A DNA stretch of 64,000 nt from a virus. Shown piece after piece: positions 17,239 to 26,819 of this stretch. The position numbers and the translations under genes were made by a program. Numbering within the stretch: the first letter of the stretch is position 1; each line of letters opens with the position of its first letter. The notes beneath the pieces were generated by a model that saw only the letters and a list, made by a program, of their open reading frames with translations, made no database searches and was not told where the DNA came from. The stretch covers positions 1-64,000 of IMG/VR virus record IMGVR_UViG_3300021137_001014; one strand, 5' to 3'.

Positions 17239-17831
17239 TTTTTAAAAATTTTGTTATAAAGTGTTTTTTCTTCCTCTGTTAAATTGTCGAAGCCGACCTC
17301 TTTTATTTTATCTATAATAACATCTACTTGTTCCATATCTATGTTTTCCATAGACATTTCATTGAAGTTCGAATGTTGTTCCATGTCATTATCTAATTTG
17401 ATATGCGTAAGAATTTCTTGCGCAATCTCTTCCCTCATCTTATGTATCAAACCAATGAAAAAATGTATTTTTTGAAGTTTTTCTTCATTTGTTATTTTAA
17501 CATTTGATTCATCATAAAGGTTTTTGTTAATTAAATCATTGCAAAATCTACCATAATTATTTTCTGTTACATCAAATAGATAGAAAAGGTCTATATATTC
17601 AGAATAAACTTTATTGAATACAAGATTTAAGTCTTTTAATGATTGTTTTGAATTAAATATAACTATTAAAGATGCAGGGCCGAATGTGAATCTTAAATCA
17701 TGTTCATTATCCACAACTGGTTTGATACCATGTTTAAAGTTTTCTGGATATCTACCAAGAAACATTAACATGTATCTTTTAGATTTCTTTTTAAATAAAT
17801 TTTTTATTGTCATATATAAATGATATCTCAT
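17235..17831 (-). CDS. Protein of unknown function between gp46-like and sigma genes
   Basis: Not recognised. The frame reaches 17894, but that begins with TTG inside the gp46-like gene. ATG 17829-17831 (MRYHLYMTIKN) leaves a 16-bp gap, and ATG 17811-17813 is the alternative. The N-terminus is strongly basic (KNLFKKKSKRYMLMFLGRYP). A middle alpha/beta part (LRFTFGPASLIVIFNSKQSL) and an acidic helical C-terminus follow. The position between recombination and sigma genes suggests a regulatory or DNA-metabolism role, without direct evidence. Confidence 0.55.
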   Translation of the reverse strand: MRYHLYMTIKNLFKKKSKRYMLMFLGRYPENFKHGIKPVVDNEHDLRFTFGPASLIVIFNSKQSLKDLNLVFNKVYSEYIDLFYLFDVTENNYGRFCNDLINKNLYDESNVKITNEEKLQKIHFFIGLIHKMREEIAQEILTHIKLDNDMEQHSNFNEMSMENIDMEQVDVIIDKIKEVGFDNLTEEEKTLYNKIFKK

Positions 17832-17847
17832 TAAAAATAGTGCAAAA

Positions 17848-20244
17848 TTAATTGTCTTCATGTATAATCTTGGATATGTTATCTTTCTTAGCAACTTTAA
17901 TGGTATTATCAGCCCATTCTTGTACCAATGGATTGTGACTAATTAACCAAATGTGTTCAAAGTATAATTTTATTTTATCAAAGAATGAGCCAAGTCTTTC
18001 AAGATTTTCATTGGCAACTTTACCAGTAACTTCATCAAAGATAATGATATTTGGTTTAGGTAACGAACAAACTTTTCTTAAAACACATCTTAGAGCTAAA
18101 GAACTAACTGTTCTTTCATAACCAGAACCAGCATACAAAGGTTTTTCAATGTCAGTTATAGCATCCACCATCCAAAATTCAACATCCCCTTTTTCATCCA
18201 TTCTTAACTCCAATACGAACTCCGCAGTATCGACCAATAACATTTGTAGGTAAGAGTTAATTAATGGGATCATTGTACTCAAAATCATCTTTGATATACC
18301 GTTTTTACCAAATAACTCAAGATATACCTTATATATTTTATCAATCAGCTCATCCTTCTTCAATTCTTTTATCAACAAGTTATAGTCATTGATCAATTTT
18401 TCTGAAGACTCTACATCTTTTTCCAAACTCTTAATCTGTAACATACACAAATCTCTTTCATTATTTGCGTTAGTTATTTTGATTCTCAGGTTTGTCAATT
18501 CTGTGTCAATCTTTTTGTTGTTTTCAATATTCTTAACATTTGCTCTATAGTCATTAAGTTTTTGGGTTCCTCTACTCAAACTCTCATTGTAGGTTGCAAG
18601 TTCACCTTTAGCTTTACTAACAAGTAATTCGTTTTTATTGAAGTCATCCCATTGTTTTTTAATGTCTTCAAACAAAGTAATCTTCGCATTCAAATCATTT
18701 AGTTCGACTCTCTTATTATTGTTATCATTTTCTAAAGCATTGATTTCATTATTAATTGAATCAATTTTATCAGAGTTATCAACGCCTTCAAGTGGTCTAC
18801 TGCAAGTTACGCAAAGTTCACTATCTTTTAGCATTTTTATTGTTTCTTTTTTTGAAGAAATTTGAAATTCATTTTTTAATAAAATTGTATCAATTTCTTT
18901 AGCTTGCATACTCAAACTCTGGTATGTATCAACATCAAAATTTTCAGATGGTTGTGGTACAGCAATTTCAAGCTTAGTAAGTGCATCGTTTTTATCAGCA
19001 ATCAATTTATTCAATTTATCGATACCCTCAATAATTGTCGATTCGTTGATTTTATATTGTTCTGTGTCAACATTGTTAACACGCATACTCAACAAATTAT
19101 CTTTAGTTTTTTCTAACTCCTGAATATTTGCATTTATTGTGATAAGTGATTGTTTGTTAGAATCATTAAGCTTATTATTTTGAACAATCCTATCTTTTTC
19201 TTTATCAATTTTGGTTTGGACTTCAGCAACATTTGTTATAGCTAAATGAGATTTTTCTTTCCATTCAGCATAATGTTTTTTACCAATTTTTTCTTTTTCT
19301 CTATAAAATTCAAGACCAATAAATCTGGTTAACAATCTTCCTCTTTCTGTTGGTTTTGTTTTGATTAAATCATCCAAATTATCACCAGTGGCAAGAATTG
19401 TTAGTAAGAAATCATCATAAGTACCAACATAGTTTTTAATTAAGTCGTCAGTGTATTTTCTTTGTTCACCATTTAATTGCTTGGTACCACCTTTTGGTAA
19501 AATTTGGTAAAAATCAACTTCTGATTTACACACCATACCCTTACCTTTAGATTCTTTTCTACTTATGGTTCTTTTGATAATATATTCATCGCCTTCAATT
19601 TCTACAGTACCTTTAACCACAACCAAATCTTTGTTGGTGAATTTGTTAAAAATACCATCGAGTTTATCTGTTTTACTTGTTACACCAAAAAATAAAAACG
19701 ACAATAAATCAACAGTTAAAGTACTCTTACCAGAAAAATTTGCTGGATTTGATATTATGGATGTGATGCCAGGTTTATCAATCTTGATAATATTGTTTTC
19801 ACCATAAGACAGGAAATTTGAAAATTCGATTTCCTTTATCTTAAAATTCTTATACTTACCGTTTTGTTCTTTGTAATCGGTAAGTTCTGAATTGATAGTA
19901 TCGTCAAGCTTTTTAAGGAAATCACGATTTACCTCAATATTATTATCTTTAAGATACTTATCAATTAATTGGTCTTGGTAATTATCGTCAAGAATCACAT
20001 CACTTGCATCAGCATGTGCTTCGAGATCTACATCTATTTCAGATGTTTTATTTGCAATAGGTTTAAAAACTACCTTAACCTTATTGGTATTATATTTATC
20101 CTGAAAATACTTTTCAATCAATTTTTCATTTGATTTATTGTAATTATCAAGTGTATCTTCCCAATAAACTCTTATGTAATTATTCTCATTATATAAATCG
20201 ACATTATAATCTGTCATATAACTCATTGTATCTGTCATCATCAT
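17848..20244 (-). CDS. Rad50/SbcC-type recombination ATPase (T4 gp46-like)
   Basis: 798 residues. The ABC/SMC core starts at about residue 135 (FKIKEIEFSNFLSYGENNII), with the P-loop SNPANFSGKST at 166-175. Two long coiled-coil arms flank a zinc hook CVTC near residue 481. The C-terminal half has the signature AGSGYERTVSSLALR and the Walker B region NIIIFDEVTG, then a switch-like WLISHNPL. With the Mre11-type gene at 20472 it forms the nuclease that resects DNA ends for recombination-dependent replication. The first 134 residues before the ATPase core are extra compared with T4 gp46. The start at ATG 20242-20244 overlaps the previous gene by 41 bp; Met7 and Met10 are alternatives. Confidence 0.92.
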   Translation of the reverse strand: MMMTDTMSYMTDYNVDLYNENNYIRVYWEDTLDNYNKSNEKLIEKYFQDKYNTNKVKVVFKPIANKTSEIDVDLEAHADASDVILDDNYQDQLIDKYLKDNNIEVNRDFLKKLDDTINSELTDYKEQNGKYKNFKIKEIEFSNFLSYGENNIIKIDKPGITSIISNPANFSGKSTLTVDLLSFLFFGVTSKTDKLDGIFNKFTNKDLVVVKGTVEIEGDEYIIKRTISRKESKGKGMVCKSEVDFYQILPKGGTKQLNGEQRKYTDDLIKNYVGTYDDFLLTILATGDNLDDLIKTKPTERGRLLTRFIGLEFYREKEKIGKKHYAEWKEKSHLAITNVAEVQTKIDKEKDRIVQNNKLNDSNKQSLITINANIQELEKTKDNLLSMRVNNVDTEQYKINESTIIEGIDKLNKLIADKNDALTKLEIAVPQPSENFDVDTYQSLSMQAKEIDTILLKNEFQISSKKETIKMLKDSELCVTCSRPLEGVDNSDKIDSINNEINALENDNNNKRVELNDLNAKITLFEDIKKQWDDFNKNELLVSKAKGELATYNESLSRGTQKLNDYRANVKNIENNKKIDTELTNLRIKITNANNERDLCMLQIKSLEKDVESSEKLINDYNLLIKELKKDELIDKIYKVYLELFGKNGISKMILSTMIPLINSYLQMLLVDTAEFVLELRMDEKGDVEFWMVDAITDIEKPLYAGSGYERTVSSLALRCVLRKVCSLPKPNIIIFDEVTGKVANENLERLGSFFDKIKLYFEHIWLISHNPLVQEWADNTIKVAKKDNISKIIHEDN

Positions 20245-20479
20245 CTTTATCTATTTTTGTTTCTATAATATTTTCTTGTTTAACAATTTGCTCTTGCGTT
20301 TTTTCTTCGACTTTAACTTCTTCCAATTTTTTATTATCTCCACTTTTCAACATACCATATTTTTCTATGTTGAATCCATTTACAACAATTTTATTAATGA
20401 AGAATTCAACATCTGCTATATTGTTTAATTCACAATATGCCTCAATTTCTTTATATATTTTTTTATTGATATTAACCAT
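20204..20479 (-). CDS. Small protein between the gp47-like and gp46-like genes
   Basis: Not recognised; 91 residues from ATG 20477-20479 (MVNINKKIYKEIEAYCELNN), whose ATGGTTAA overlaps the end of the Mre11-type gene. The N-terminal 45 residues resemble a small helical unit (ADVEFFINKIVVNGFN). The rest is a charged helix ending in an acidic patch (DKDDDDRYNELY). Its position suggests a partner of the recombination nuclease. Confidence 0.55.
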   Translation of the reverse strand: MVNINKKIYKEIEAYCELNNIADVEFFINKIVVNGFNIEKYGMLKSGDNKKLEEVKVEEKTQEQIVKQENIIETKIDKDDDDRYNELYDRL

Positions 20480-21281
20480 TAACCAGTACCTCCGAATCGT
20501 TTTCAATATCAGACATATCAGATATTTTAAAAGTTAAGTATTTCACAGGATTATCTATGTTTTCAAACTGGTATGTACATTTAGATTTGTCTTTAGGATC
20601 TAATGTTATAACACAATATCCATGTTCTGAAATTGATTCACCATAGTTCTGTTGTATCAGACTTCCTACCATTATAATAGGTTGGTTATTTTTGTTAAAA
20701 AATACTTGTCTTTTATGAATATCACCACATAATGTTAAATCACATTCATCAAACTTGTTTGGTTCAGTTCCATGATTGAATGAAAAACCATTGTCGTTTT
20801 TAGCGCCCATGATAACACCGTGAAATAAACCTATATAAGTTTTATCTTTGTAAGGTTTTTTATAAAGTTGCACTGGCGGTGTGTTGTTATTGTAAATACT
20901 ATATACAGTCCAAACAACATTATCATCTGGGTACAATTCACTTTCTTTATAGTAGAAAATATTTGGTTTACCCAAAGCAGACAAGATTGGTGTCAAAGCA
21001 TCTAATCTTTCTTTATTTTGTTCAACTATATCATGATTGCCAGGAATGATGATGAGTTTCTCACAATTATCTGAACATGAATCAAGAAACCATTGAACTT
21101 CGTTAACAAGCTCTGGTGTTAGTTGATTTCGAGAGTGTACTATATCACCAGTAATAACAATTCTATCTGGTTTTAGTAGTTTCATTTTATCAATGAAATA
21201 CTCAGCAATTGATCTGAATTCTGTATGCCTCTGATACGTTCTGTAATGTATATCGGCCAAATGTACGATTTTGTTAATCAT
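20472..21281 (-). CDS. Mre11/SbcD-type nuclease (T4 gp47-like)
   Basis: 269 residues with calcineurin-like phosphoesterase motifs in order: DIH at 10-12, GDIVHSR at 45-51, GNHD at 81-84, FHGVIMG near 153 and CGDIHKR near 190. These are the metal ligands of Mre11. It lacks long accessory domains, like T4 gp47. It would pair with the Rad50-type product of 17848-20244 to process DNA ends. It is in one operon with the downstream recombination genes. Confidence 0.92.
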   Translation of the reverse strand: MINKIVHLADIHYRTYQRHTEFRSIAEYFIDKMKLLKPDRIVITGDIVHSRNQLTPELVNEVQWFLDSCSDNCEKLIIIPGNHDIVEQNKERLDALTPILSALGKPNIFYYKESELYPDDNVVWTVYSIYNNNTPPVQLYKKPYKDKTYIGLFHGVIMGAKNDNGFSFNHGTEPNKFDECDLTLCGDIHKRQVFFNKNNQPIIMVGSLIQQNYGESISEHGYCVITLDPKDKSKCTYQFENIDNPVKYLTFKISDMSDIENDSEVLVNG

Positions 21282-21283
21282 GA

Positions 21284-22021
21284 TTATACACCTAATTTTA
21301 ATTTATAATGTTGAATAATTAATTCCGCTTCTTTTTTCATGTATGGAACAGGTATTAATTTAAATATTTCAAGATTTTTATCCCAATAAAATAAACCACC
21401 TCTGTTGAATCTTTTACCAGTTTCTTTCTCGTACATTACACCATAGATTGAGATTTGTAAACAATAAGTTGTGTATTGAGAATATACAAGGTGATCTACA
21501 GGAAAATACATGTATTGGGCAAAATCATTATCGTAATTGAACTTTTTATTTGTCTTAAAATCCCAAACATTAAATCTGTCCTTATCAATATCTTCTATAA
21601 TATCCGATGTTCCAGCAATACCAAGTTCATCATTAAATTCAATAGACATAATTCTTTCTGGATGTACGCTATTAGAACCAATTATTGATAATTTTTCATC
21701 CATGCAACATTCCCTAAACGCCCTGATAACAGTCTTTTCAAAGTTATCTCTTGGTGTATAAATGTTATTTTTAGCAAGTAAATATTTCTCTAATATTGCG
21801 TGTAAGTTAGTACCGTATTCATTGGCAACTCTATTAATTTCTTTCCACTCCGCAAGTATTTGCTCCTTTTCAACGCCTTTCCTATCAGCGACCCTTTGCG
21901 CATGAAAGTGTTCATCAAATTTTTCTTTGTATTCACCAAGTACAGTAGTTACCGAAGTATATTTTACATTTGGTTTTTCATCGTTAAAATATGTATGGGT
22001 TTCGTGATTTAAATTTATCAT
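21284..22021 (-). CDS. PD-(D/E)xK exonuclease (RecB/Cas4-like)
   Basis: 245 residues. The nuclease motifs are visible: an upstream H in NEYGTNLHAILEKY, an acidic IEFNDELGIAGTSDIIED segment carrying the metal-binding Asp, WDFKTNKK as the D-x-K core, and YCLQISIYGVMYEKETG as the Q-x(3)-Y motif IV. Such enzymes trim DNA ends in phage recombination. No Cas4-type cysteines for an iron-sulphur cluster are visible. It is directly followed by the gp47-like gene, 2 bp away. Confidence 0.85.
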   Translation of the reverse strand: MINLNHETHTYFNDEKPNVKYTSVTTVLGEYKEKFDEHFHAQRVADRKGVEKEQILAEWKEINRVANEYGTNLHAILEKYLLAKNNIYTPRDNFEKTVIRAFRECCMDEKLSIIGSNSVHPERIMSIEFNDELGIAGTSDIIEDIDKDRFNVWDFKTNKKFNYDNDFAQYMYFPVDHLVYSQYTTYCLQISIYGVMYEKETGKRFNRGGLFYWDKNLEIFKLIPVPYMKKEAELIIQHYKLKLGV

Positions 22022-22022
22022 A

Positions 22023-23000
22023 TTATTCTTTTAATCTATAACTTTTTATTAATAATTTTTTTATTTCTTCTTGCCCATACAATTGATTATATAACGACAA
22101 ATCATATCCTTCAGGTAAATTATTTATTAATACTTTATTAAATAACCTACCAGCATTTAATTTATGATAAATTTTTTTTGCATCATCCCAGGCATCAGGG
22201 TCTAATATAATCACAACGTAATTATTAGCCTTTTTATATAAAACATCGTAGATTTTATCATATAGTTTTTTTCCGAGTAATGGGATACTATTTGGGACAG
22301 GAATATGATCGAAACAACCCTCTACAATGAATACAGGTTTATTCCAATCTATTAAATTCTCATTAAAGATAATACTTGTTTTATCCGCTTGAGAATTCAA
22401 ATATTTAAATTTTTTTACTTTTGGTGATACGGCTCTGGTTACAAAATAATTTAATTCACCATTAGCATCATAGGAAGGTATAACAATTCTATATTGATAC
22501 AATCCTTCAAGACAATACCCTATTTGATATTTTTCAATTTGCTGGTCTGTAATTCCACGGTTATAGAGATATTTAAAAGCATTTGTAAAAACCTTCATGC
22601 TTTGTCTACCGTGTAATTTTATGTATTCATCTGGCAATTTAAGTTTTTCTTTTTGAAATGAATCATCAATATTAGCATAATACTCAGATTCACCAAAACT
22701 TAAATTTAGTTGCCTAAAACGTCTATAAATATCATAATTAGCATGTTCCCTAAACAATCTGTATAAAAAACCTTTGGTACCATCAATCTCTCCACATGAC
22801 CAACATTTATACACACCAAGCTCATAGTTTATCTCAAGATTACCTTTACCATCGTTAGTAACACCCTTCATTGCAGAGCAAACAGGGCAATCAAATGATA
22901 TTTGTGCCCTTGTAGCGTAATGCCTACTTGGCCCCCCAAGGAACTGCTCTAATAAATCGATTAATTCATCGACCTTTTCTTGTAAATCGTGAGATAGCAT
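22023..23000 (-). CDS. DNA primase (zinc finger plus TOPRIM)
   Basis: Start at ATG 22998-23000 (MLSHDLQEKVDEL, 325 residues); the longer frame begins with TTG. An N-terminal CHC2-type zinc finger uses CPVC (38-41) and CWSC (66-69). The catalytic TOPRIM domain shows FIVEGCFDH with its Glu, then VVIILDPDAWDDA as the DxD-type motif. It makes RNA primers for lagging-strand synthesis with the DnaB-type helicase at 55330. It is smaller than bacterial DnaG and lacks a clear C-terminal helicase-binding domain, as in T4 gp61. Confidence 0.9.
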   Translation of the reverse strand: MLSHDLQEKVDELIDLLEQFLGGPSRHYATRAQISFDCPVCSAMKGVTNDGKGNLEINYELGVYKCWSCGEIDGTKGFLYRLFREHANYDIYRRFRQLNLSFGESEYYANIDDSFQKEKLKLPDEYIKLHGRQSMKVFTNAFKYLYNRGITDQQIEKYQIGYCLEGLYQYRIVIPSYDANGELNYFVTRAVSPKVKKFKYLNSQADKTSIIFNENLIDWNKPVFIVEGCFDHIPVPNSIPLLGKKLYDKIYDVLYKKANNYVVIILDPDAWDDAKKIYHKLNAGRLFNKVLINNLPEGYDLSLYNQLYGQEEIKKLLIKSYRLKE

Positions 23001-23043
23001 GGTTTTCACCAAAACTAATAAAAATAAATGACAAAACCAAACT

Positions 23044-23640
23044 TTATACCGTTTCGGATATAAAATTATTTTTGCGCATAAATGCTAAAGAAACACAATA
23101 AGCATCACTTGCGTCATACATTTCTTTTTTAAGGTCACCTTTTTTGTCTTTTTGCCATTCAATATGTGGTTCTCTTTCAGCAACTTTTTTCCAAATGACA
23201 GCTTTTTTATCAATATCCTTAGGATACCCACCAAAAAGTACTTTTGTACCTTTTGCGTTTGGTTGCATCAAGTCTGGGAAAGCATTCTTTCTTGCTTCGT
23301 ATGTACTAATGTATTCTGGTACTACACCAAGTTTATCATAACATATTTTAGTTACCATACCATTAAAACGTAACAAAGTACCAACAGTGTTTACGTTGTT
23401 GGATCTCAGAAGAGGCTCTTCGATAACAATATATTTTATATTCATTCCAACATATTTGTCGATAAAAACCGAAAATATATCAGCTTTTTTTATTAACTCC
23501 TCAGTCTTATTTTCTGGAAGTGGTTTAGCTTTTGGGGATATGTGTGTTAATTCCAATAATTCACCTGTTATATCTAACAGTGATACACCTATAGTTTTTG
23601 TCGATACGTCTAATCCCAGTATTAATTCTTTTTTATTCAT
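23044..23640 (-). CDS. RuvC-like Holliday-junction resolvase
   Basis: Start at ATG 23638-23640 (MNKKELILGLDVSTKTIGVS), after which the fold begins at once; the frame upstream overlaps the previous gene. The 198 residues contain the RNase H-fold acidic set: Asp11 in LGLDVS, Glu74/75 in IVIEEPL, and Asp176/Asp179 in YDASDAYC. RuvC-type enzymes cut branched recombination intermediates, a job done by gp49 in T4. It lies between the structural operon and the primase gene. Confidence 0.85.
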   Translation of the reverse strand: MNKKELILGLDVSTKTIGVSLLDITGELLELTHISPKAKPLPENKTEELIKKADIFSVFIDKYVGMNIKYIVIEEPLLRSNNVNTVGTLLRFNGMVTKICYDKLGVVPEYISTYEARKNAFPDLMQPNAKGTKVLFGGYPKDIDKKAVIWKKVAEREPHIEWQKDKKGDLKKEMYDASDAYCVSLAFMRKNNFISETV

Positions 23641-23648
23641 AAATTCTA

Positions 23649-25577
23649 TTAAAGTCTTATCTTGACGTTGAAACTCACAACATCGTACCAATATTTTTTT
23701 ATTGGTTGTGTTGGTTTACAAACAGCCAATAGATTACCGTCAGCATCATGCAAACCTAATTGCGAGATAATTACAGGATAATTTGGTGTTTGTGTACTAC
23801 CAAAACTTACAACATCTGTAGAAGGATCAACATTCAATAATTGTTTTGCTGTATCGTTTGTTGTTGTATAAAATTCATTTGTTGATGCTAAGCAAACAAT
23901 ATTTAAAGATTTTTCTGTGTTATAACTTAAGTATTCTATATACGGTATTGAGCTTGAGTGAGCGGAACCAGTGACACCTGTGTATATAAATTCTGTATTT
24001 TCCCACTGAGTGTTTCTATTTTTATCTTCAGTAAATATCATTGTAGTTGTATGTCCTGAAGGATATACTCTAAGACCAGCCCCAGATGTACTATTGTGTC
24101 TATACTTGTTTGTATTTAATGCTGTATTTCCGTAAAAATCATATTCTTTGATAGGTTGTGTTAAAGTACCACCAGTATACATTTCACCATTAAACGCATT
24201 TACATAGAAACTGTCCACAATTTTTGGATGTGTAATAACAATAAACCCTTTGTCAAGATATGCTATACCAACACATGTGTCATTAAGGTTATCATACAAA
24301 CTTTTAGCTCTTGTTGTTGTGTTGAATACTCTAACACCATCGATTACGTCAAGGTGACCATCTGACCAACTACCAGTTGGATTTTCATATGGTTCACCAA
24401 AAGTGTCTGAGAATAATAAACAAACATTACTTTGATAATTCGAAACTGGTTGTGATAAATCTATTTTTTGGCCAAGATCTTTAACTGTTAAATCCTTTTC
24501 AGATGTGGTTGTATCTAAATCGTATCCAGCAATCAAACCTGATTTGTTGTATGTACCATACAATTCAATAGTTTTAGGTGAACCTGCCCATGAATCATAT
24601 ATACCAAGGTATTGTTTTGTTGGACTTGTTGTTGTACCAGACCAATATGGTAATGTAATCTTCAAAGATTTACCATCAATAATTTCACCATATTGATTTG
24701 GTTGTATTTCCATAACCAAATATAGGTTATTTGGTACAGGTAATTTACCATAATCAGTAACATATTCATAAGAACCAATCGTTTGTAATACAGTATCGTA
24801 GTGCTCACCAGTAGAACCTGATATATTTGGGTTTGTTATCAAATCTGTTGCAGAAACACCAGATGGTAATGTGCTTGTTGTTATTGGGTTCCAAACATAT
24901 GAAATACCATTTTCATAAAATGTATTGCTTGTTGTACCAACACCAGCGGTTTTATAACCCCACTGAGTTCTGGTATATTTCATCAATTCAGCATCAGAAA
25001 CAGGTAAGTTTAACCCTTTCAAAGTGTTTGCAAATATACTATTAGTTGCATCTCTTTCAATAAAGAACATTGGTGCAACATTTTCTGTTGAACCAGTAAA
25101 TCCGTTTTGAGACGCATAAAGAGAATTAAAACCTTCTTCCAAATCATAAGGAACAACATCAGTAACAACTGCTGTAGCTTCAACGTTTTTCAATATTGTA
25201 TAAGTTGTTGGATTAACATCATATTCGATGAAGCCTGCACAATCACCCCCACCATACACATCAATAGCCAATTTACTATCAAGATAATTCAATATTATGA
25301 ATACACTATAATAATCATTTGTTTGTAATGTGAATGTATCAGATGCTGGTGTTGTTGGAGGAATTGATGATACTATTGCTCCAACAGTATTTGTTGACAA
25401 AGCTGATAGTCTACTCGCAAGATTACTATTACTTGGAACCTCAGTATGGGAAACTAAGACAGTATCGCCATTTTGTGGCCAATTAGCTGGCGCAGTTTTT
25501 AAATAAAATGTAGCGGTACCATCACTATTTAATTTTCTTCTATAAAATGGAAGCCTATATTTCAATATATTGTTCAT
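23649..25577 (-). CDS. Structural protein, probably tail or fibre-associated
   Basis: 642 residues, Thr-, Ser- and Gly-rich and beta-rich, with no catalytic motif. The last 50 residues (QLGLHDADGNLLAVCKPTQP then a Y-rich strand) match the C-terminus of the protein at 28033-30834 (EVGIYDASDNLVAIGKFSQP), so the two share a C-terminal module. It is the last gene of the structural operon before the resolvase. Confidence 0.75.
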   Translation of the reverse strand: MNNILKYRLPFYRRKLNSDGTATFYLKTAPANWPQNGDTVLVSHTEVPSNSNLASRLSALSTNTVGAIVSSIPPTTPASDTFTLQTNDYYSVFIILNYLDSKLAIDVYGGGDCAGFIEYDVNPTTYTILKNVEATAVVTDVVPYDLEEGFNSLYASQNGFTGSTENVAPMFFIERDATNSIFANTLKGLNLPVSDAELMKYTRTQWGYKTAGVGTTSNTFYENGISYVWNPITTSTLPSGVSATDLITNPNISGSTGEHYDTVLQTIGSYEYVTDYGKLPVPNNLYLVMEIQPNQYGEIIDGKSLKITLPYWSGTTTSPTKQYLGIYDSWAGSPKTIELYGTYNKSGLIAGYDLDTTTSEKDLTVKDLGQKIDLSQPVSNYQSNVCLLFSDTFGEPYENPTGSWSDGHLDVIDGVRVFNTTTRAKSLYDNLNDTCVGIAYLDKGFIVITHPKIVDSFYVNAFNGEMYTGGTLTQPIKEYDFYGNTALNTNKYRHNSTSGAGLRVYPSGHTTTMIFTEDKNRNTQWENTEFIYTGVTGSAHSSSIPYIEYLSYNTEKSLNIVCLASTNEFYTTTNDTAKQLLNVDPSTDVVSFGSTQTPNYPVIISQLGLHDADGNLLAVCKPTQPIKKYWYDVVSFNVKIRL

Positions 25578-25588
25578 ATTAATAATTT

Positions 25589-25855
25589 TTATTTATATAT
25601 TATTGGATTACTTATTGTTACATTATTAGATAATGAATATATAATATCATCATAATCACCAGTTAAATCATTCGTAACCTGGTTTAATGTTTGATTACCC
25701 AAATAGTTTACATCCATGTCAGATATTGAAAATTGTGTTGGGTTAAAACCATTGTTTAACAATGCTTCCCTACCTGCCATTGTGAGGTAAACCGTCATTT
25801 CTCCACCAGGGATTGGTGGTGTTTGAGGTAAATTATTAATGTTTATAAAGCCCAT
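25589..25855 (-). CDS. Small structural protein with shared LTxxG module
   Basis: 88 residues. The segment VYLTMAGREALLNNGFNPTQ followed by FSISDMDVNYLG matches the N-termini of the proteins at 26820-28031 and 28033-30834 (LTD-x-G, then F-S-L-x-D-x-E-x-x-Y). It therefore consists of little more than that module, possibly a subunit that occupies the same docking site as its larger paralogues. Confidence 0.65.
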   Translation of the reverse strand: MGFININNLPQTPPIPGGEMTVYLTMAGREALLNNGFNPTQFSISDMDVNYLGNQTLNQVTNDLTGDYDDIIYSLSNNVTISNPIIYK

Positions 25856-25925
25856 TTCTATTAAATTTAATTAATTATTTATTTATTTAAAGTATATTTT
25901 ATTATAAATATCACAGTTTTTAATT

Positions 25926-26816
25926 TTAAACACTTAATGTTGGTACACCACTAATTGCTGGTAAGTATCCAGTACCAGTCGATGGTGGTGTAAACGTATA
26001 GTTGTAAACTGGTGGTATATATCCAGTATTTACAAGATTTATTGATACAACCAAATCCTGTGATGAAATATTAGGTGTTGATGTTATACTATTTGGATCA
26101 CTATCATATGTTTGTACAGAAAAATTGAAATCGAATGTACCAACTTTTCTATTTGGTGCATCGGAAGTTTGCCCATAAATTTGTGTTGTAAGATCGCCAA
26201 CTCCAGAAACCTGGTAATTCACCGAAATAGGTACACACTCAAAAGGATTTATCTTTAACACACTTCCACTATAATATTCTATTGGATATCTCACTTGTAA
26301 ATAACCAATCAATATTGATGTAGGAGCTACAAGTGAACTTATTGAACGTGTGTTTATAGTTGTTCTTTGTTCATTTTTTGACACACTATAAATTTCATAT
26401 GCATAATTATCATCATATGTTGTATCTGTTTTTGTTACTATAAGATTTTTGTTGTAGCTAACGTAATTTGGATTCCTAACAGTGGCATTATTAAAAACTA
26501 AACTTTTATAATATATTATTTGATTAGTTTTATTCATAATATTTAATGTGCCGTCCTCTATATTTGTTGCGGATTTTGCGACACTGGCAACACTCACGCC
26601 AGGAGTATTCAAGTAAAATTCTGAATTAGGAATATAAAATTCAAATACTGGTTCAAATATATTTGTTTGGACTAATGTTGTAATAGTATATGTTGATGGG
26701 AATGATATTGGCGTAAACCCCCAAACAGTCGGTAATGTTGTACCACCAGAACTGCTGCCACCTGTCGTTGTTCTTGAAACTGAACTCAAACCAACACTTA
26801 TTCTTTTTTTTGCCAT
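25926..26816 (-). CDS. Structural protein of unknown function
   Basis: 296 residues, beta-rich, with a Gly/Ser/Thr linker near the N-terminus (TTTGGSSSGGTTLPTVWGF) and a proline-rich tail (PPVYNYTFTPPSTGTGYLPA). No recognised domain. Composition and position in the structural operon point to a virion protein. Confidence 0.65.
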   Translation of the reverse strand: MAKKRISVGLSSVSRTTTGGSSSGGTTLPTVWGFTPISFPSTYTITTLVQTNIFEPVFEFYIPNSEFYLNTPGVSVASVAKSATNIEDGTLNIMNKTNQIIYYKSLVFNNATVRNPNYVSYNKNLIVTKTDTTYDDNYAYEIYSVSKNEQRTTINTRSISSLVAPTSILIGYLQVRYPIEYYSGSVLKINPFECVPISVNYQVSGVGDLTTQIYGQTSDAPNRKVGTFDFNFSVQTYDSDPNSITSTPNISSQDLVVSINLVNTGYIPPVYNYTFTPPSTGTGYLPAISGVPTLSV

Positions 26817-26819
26817 ATA

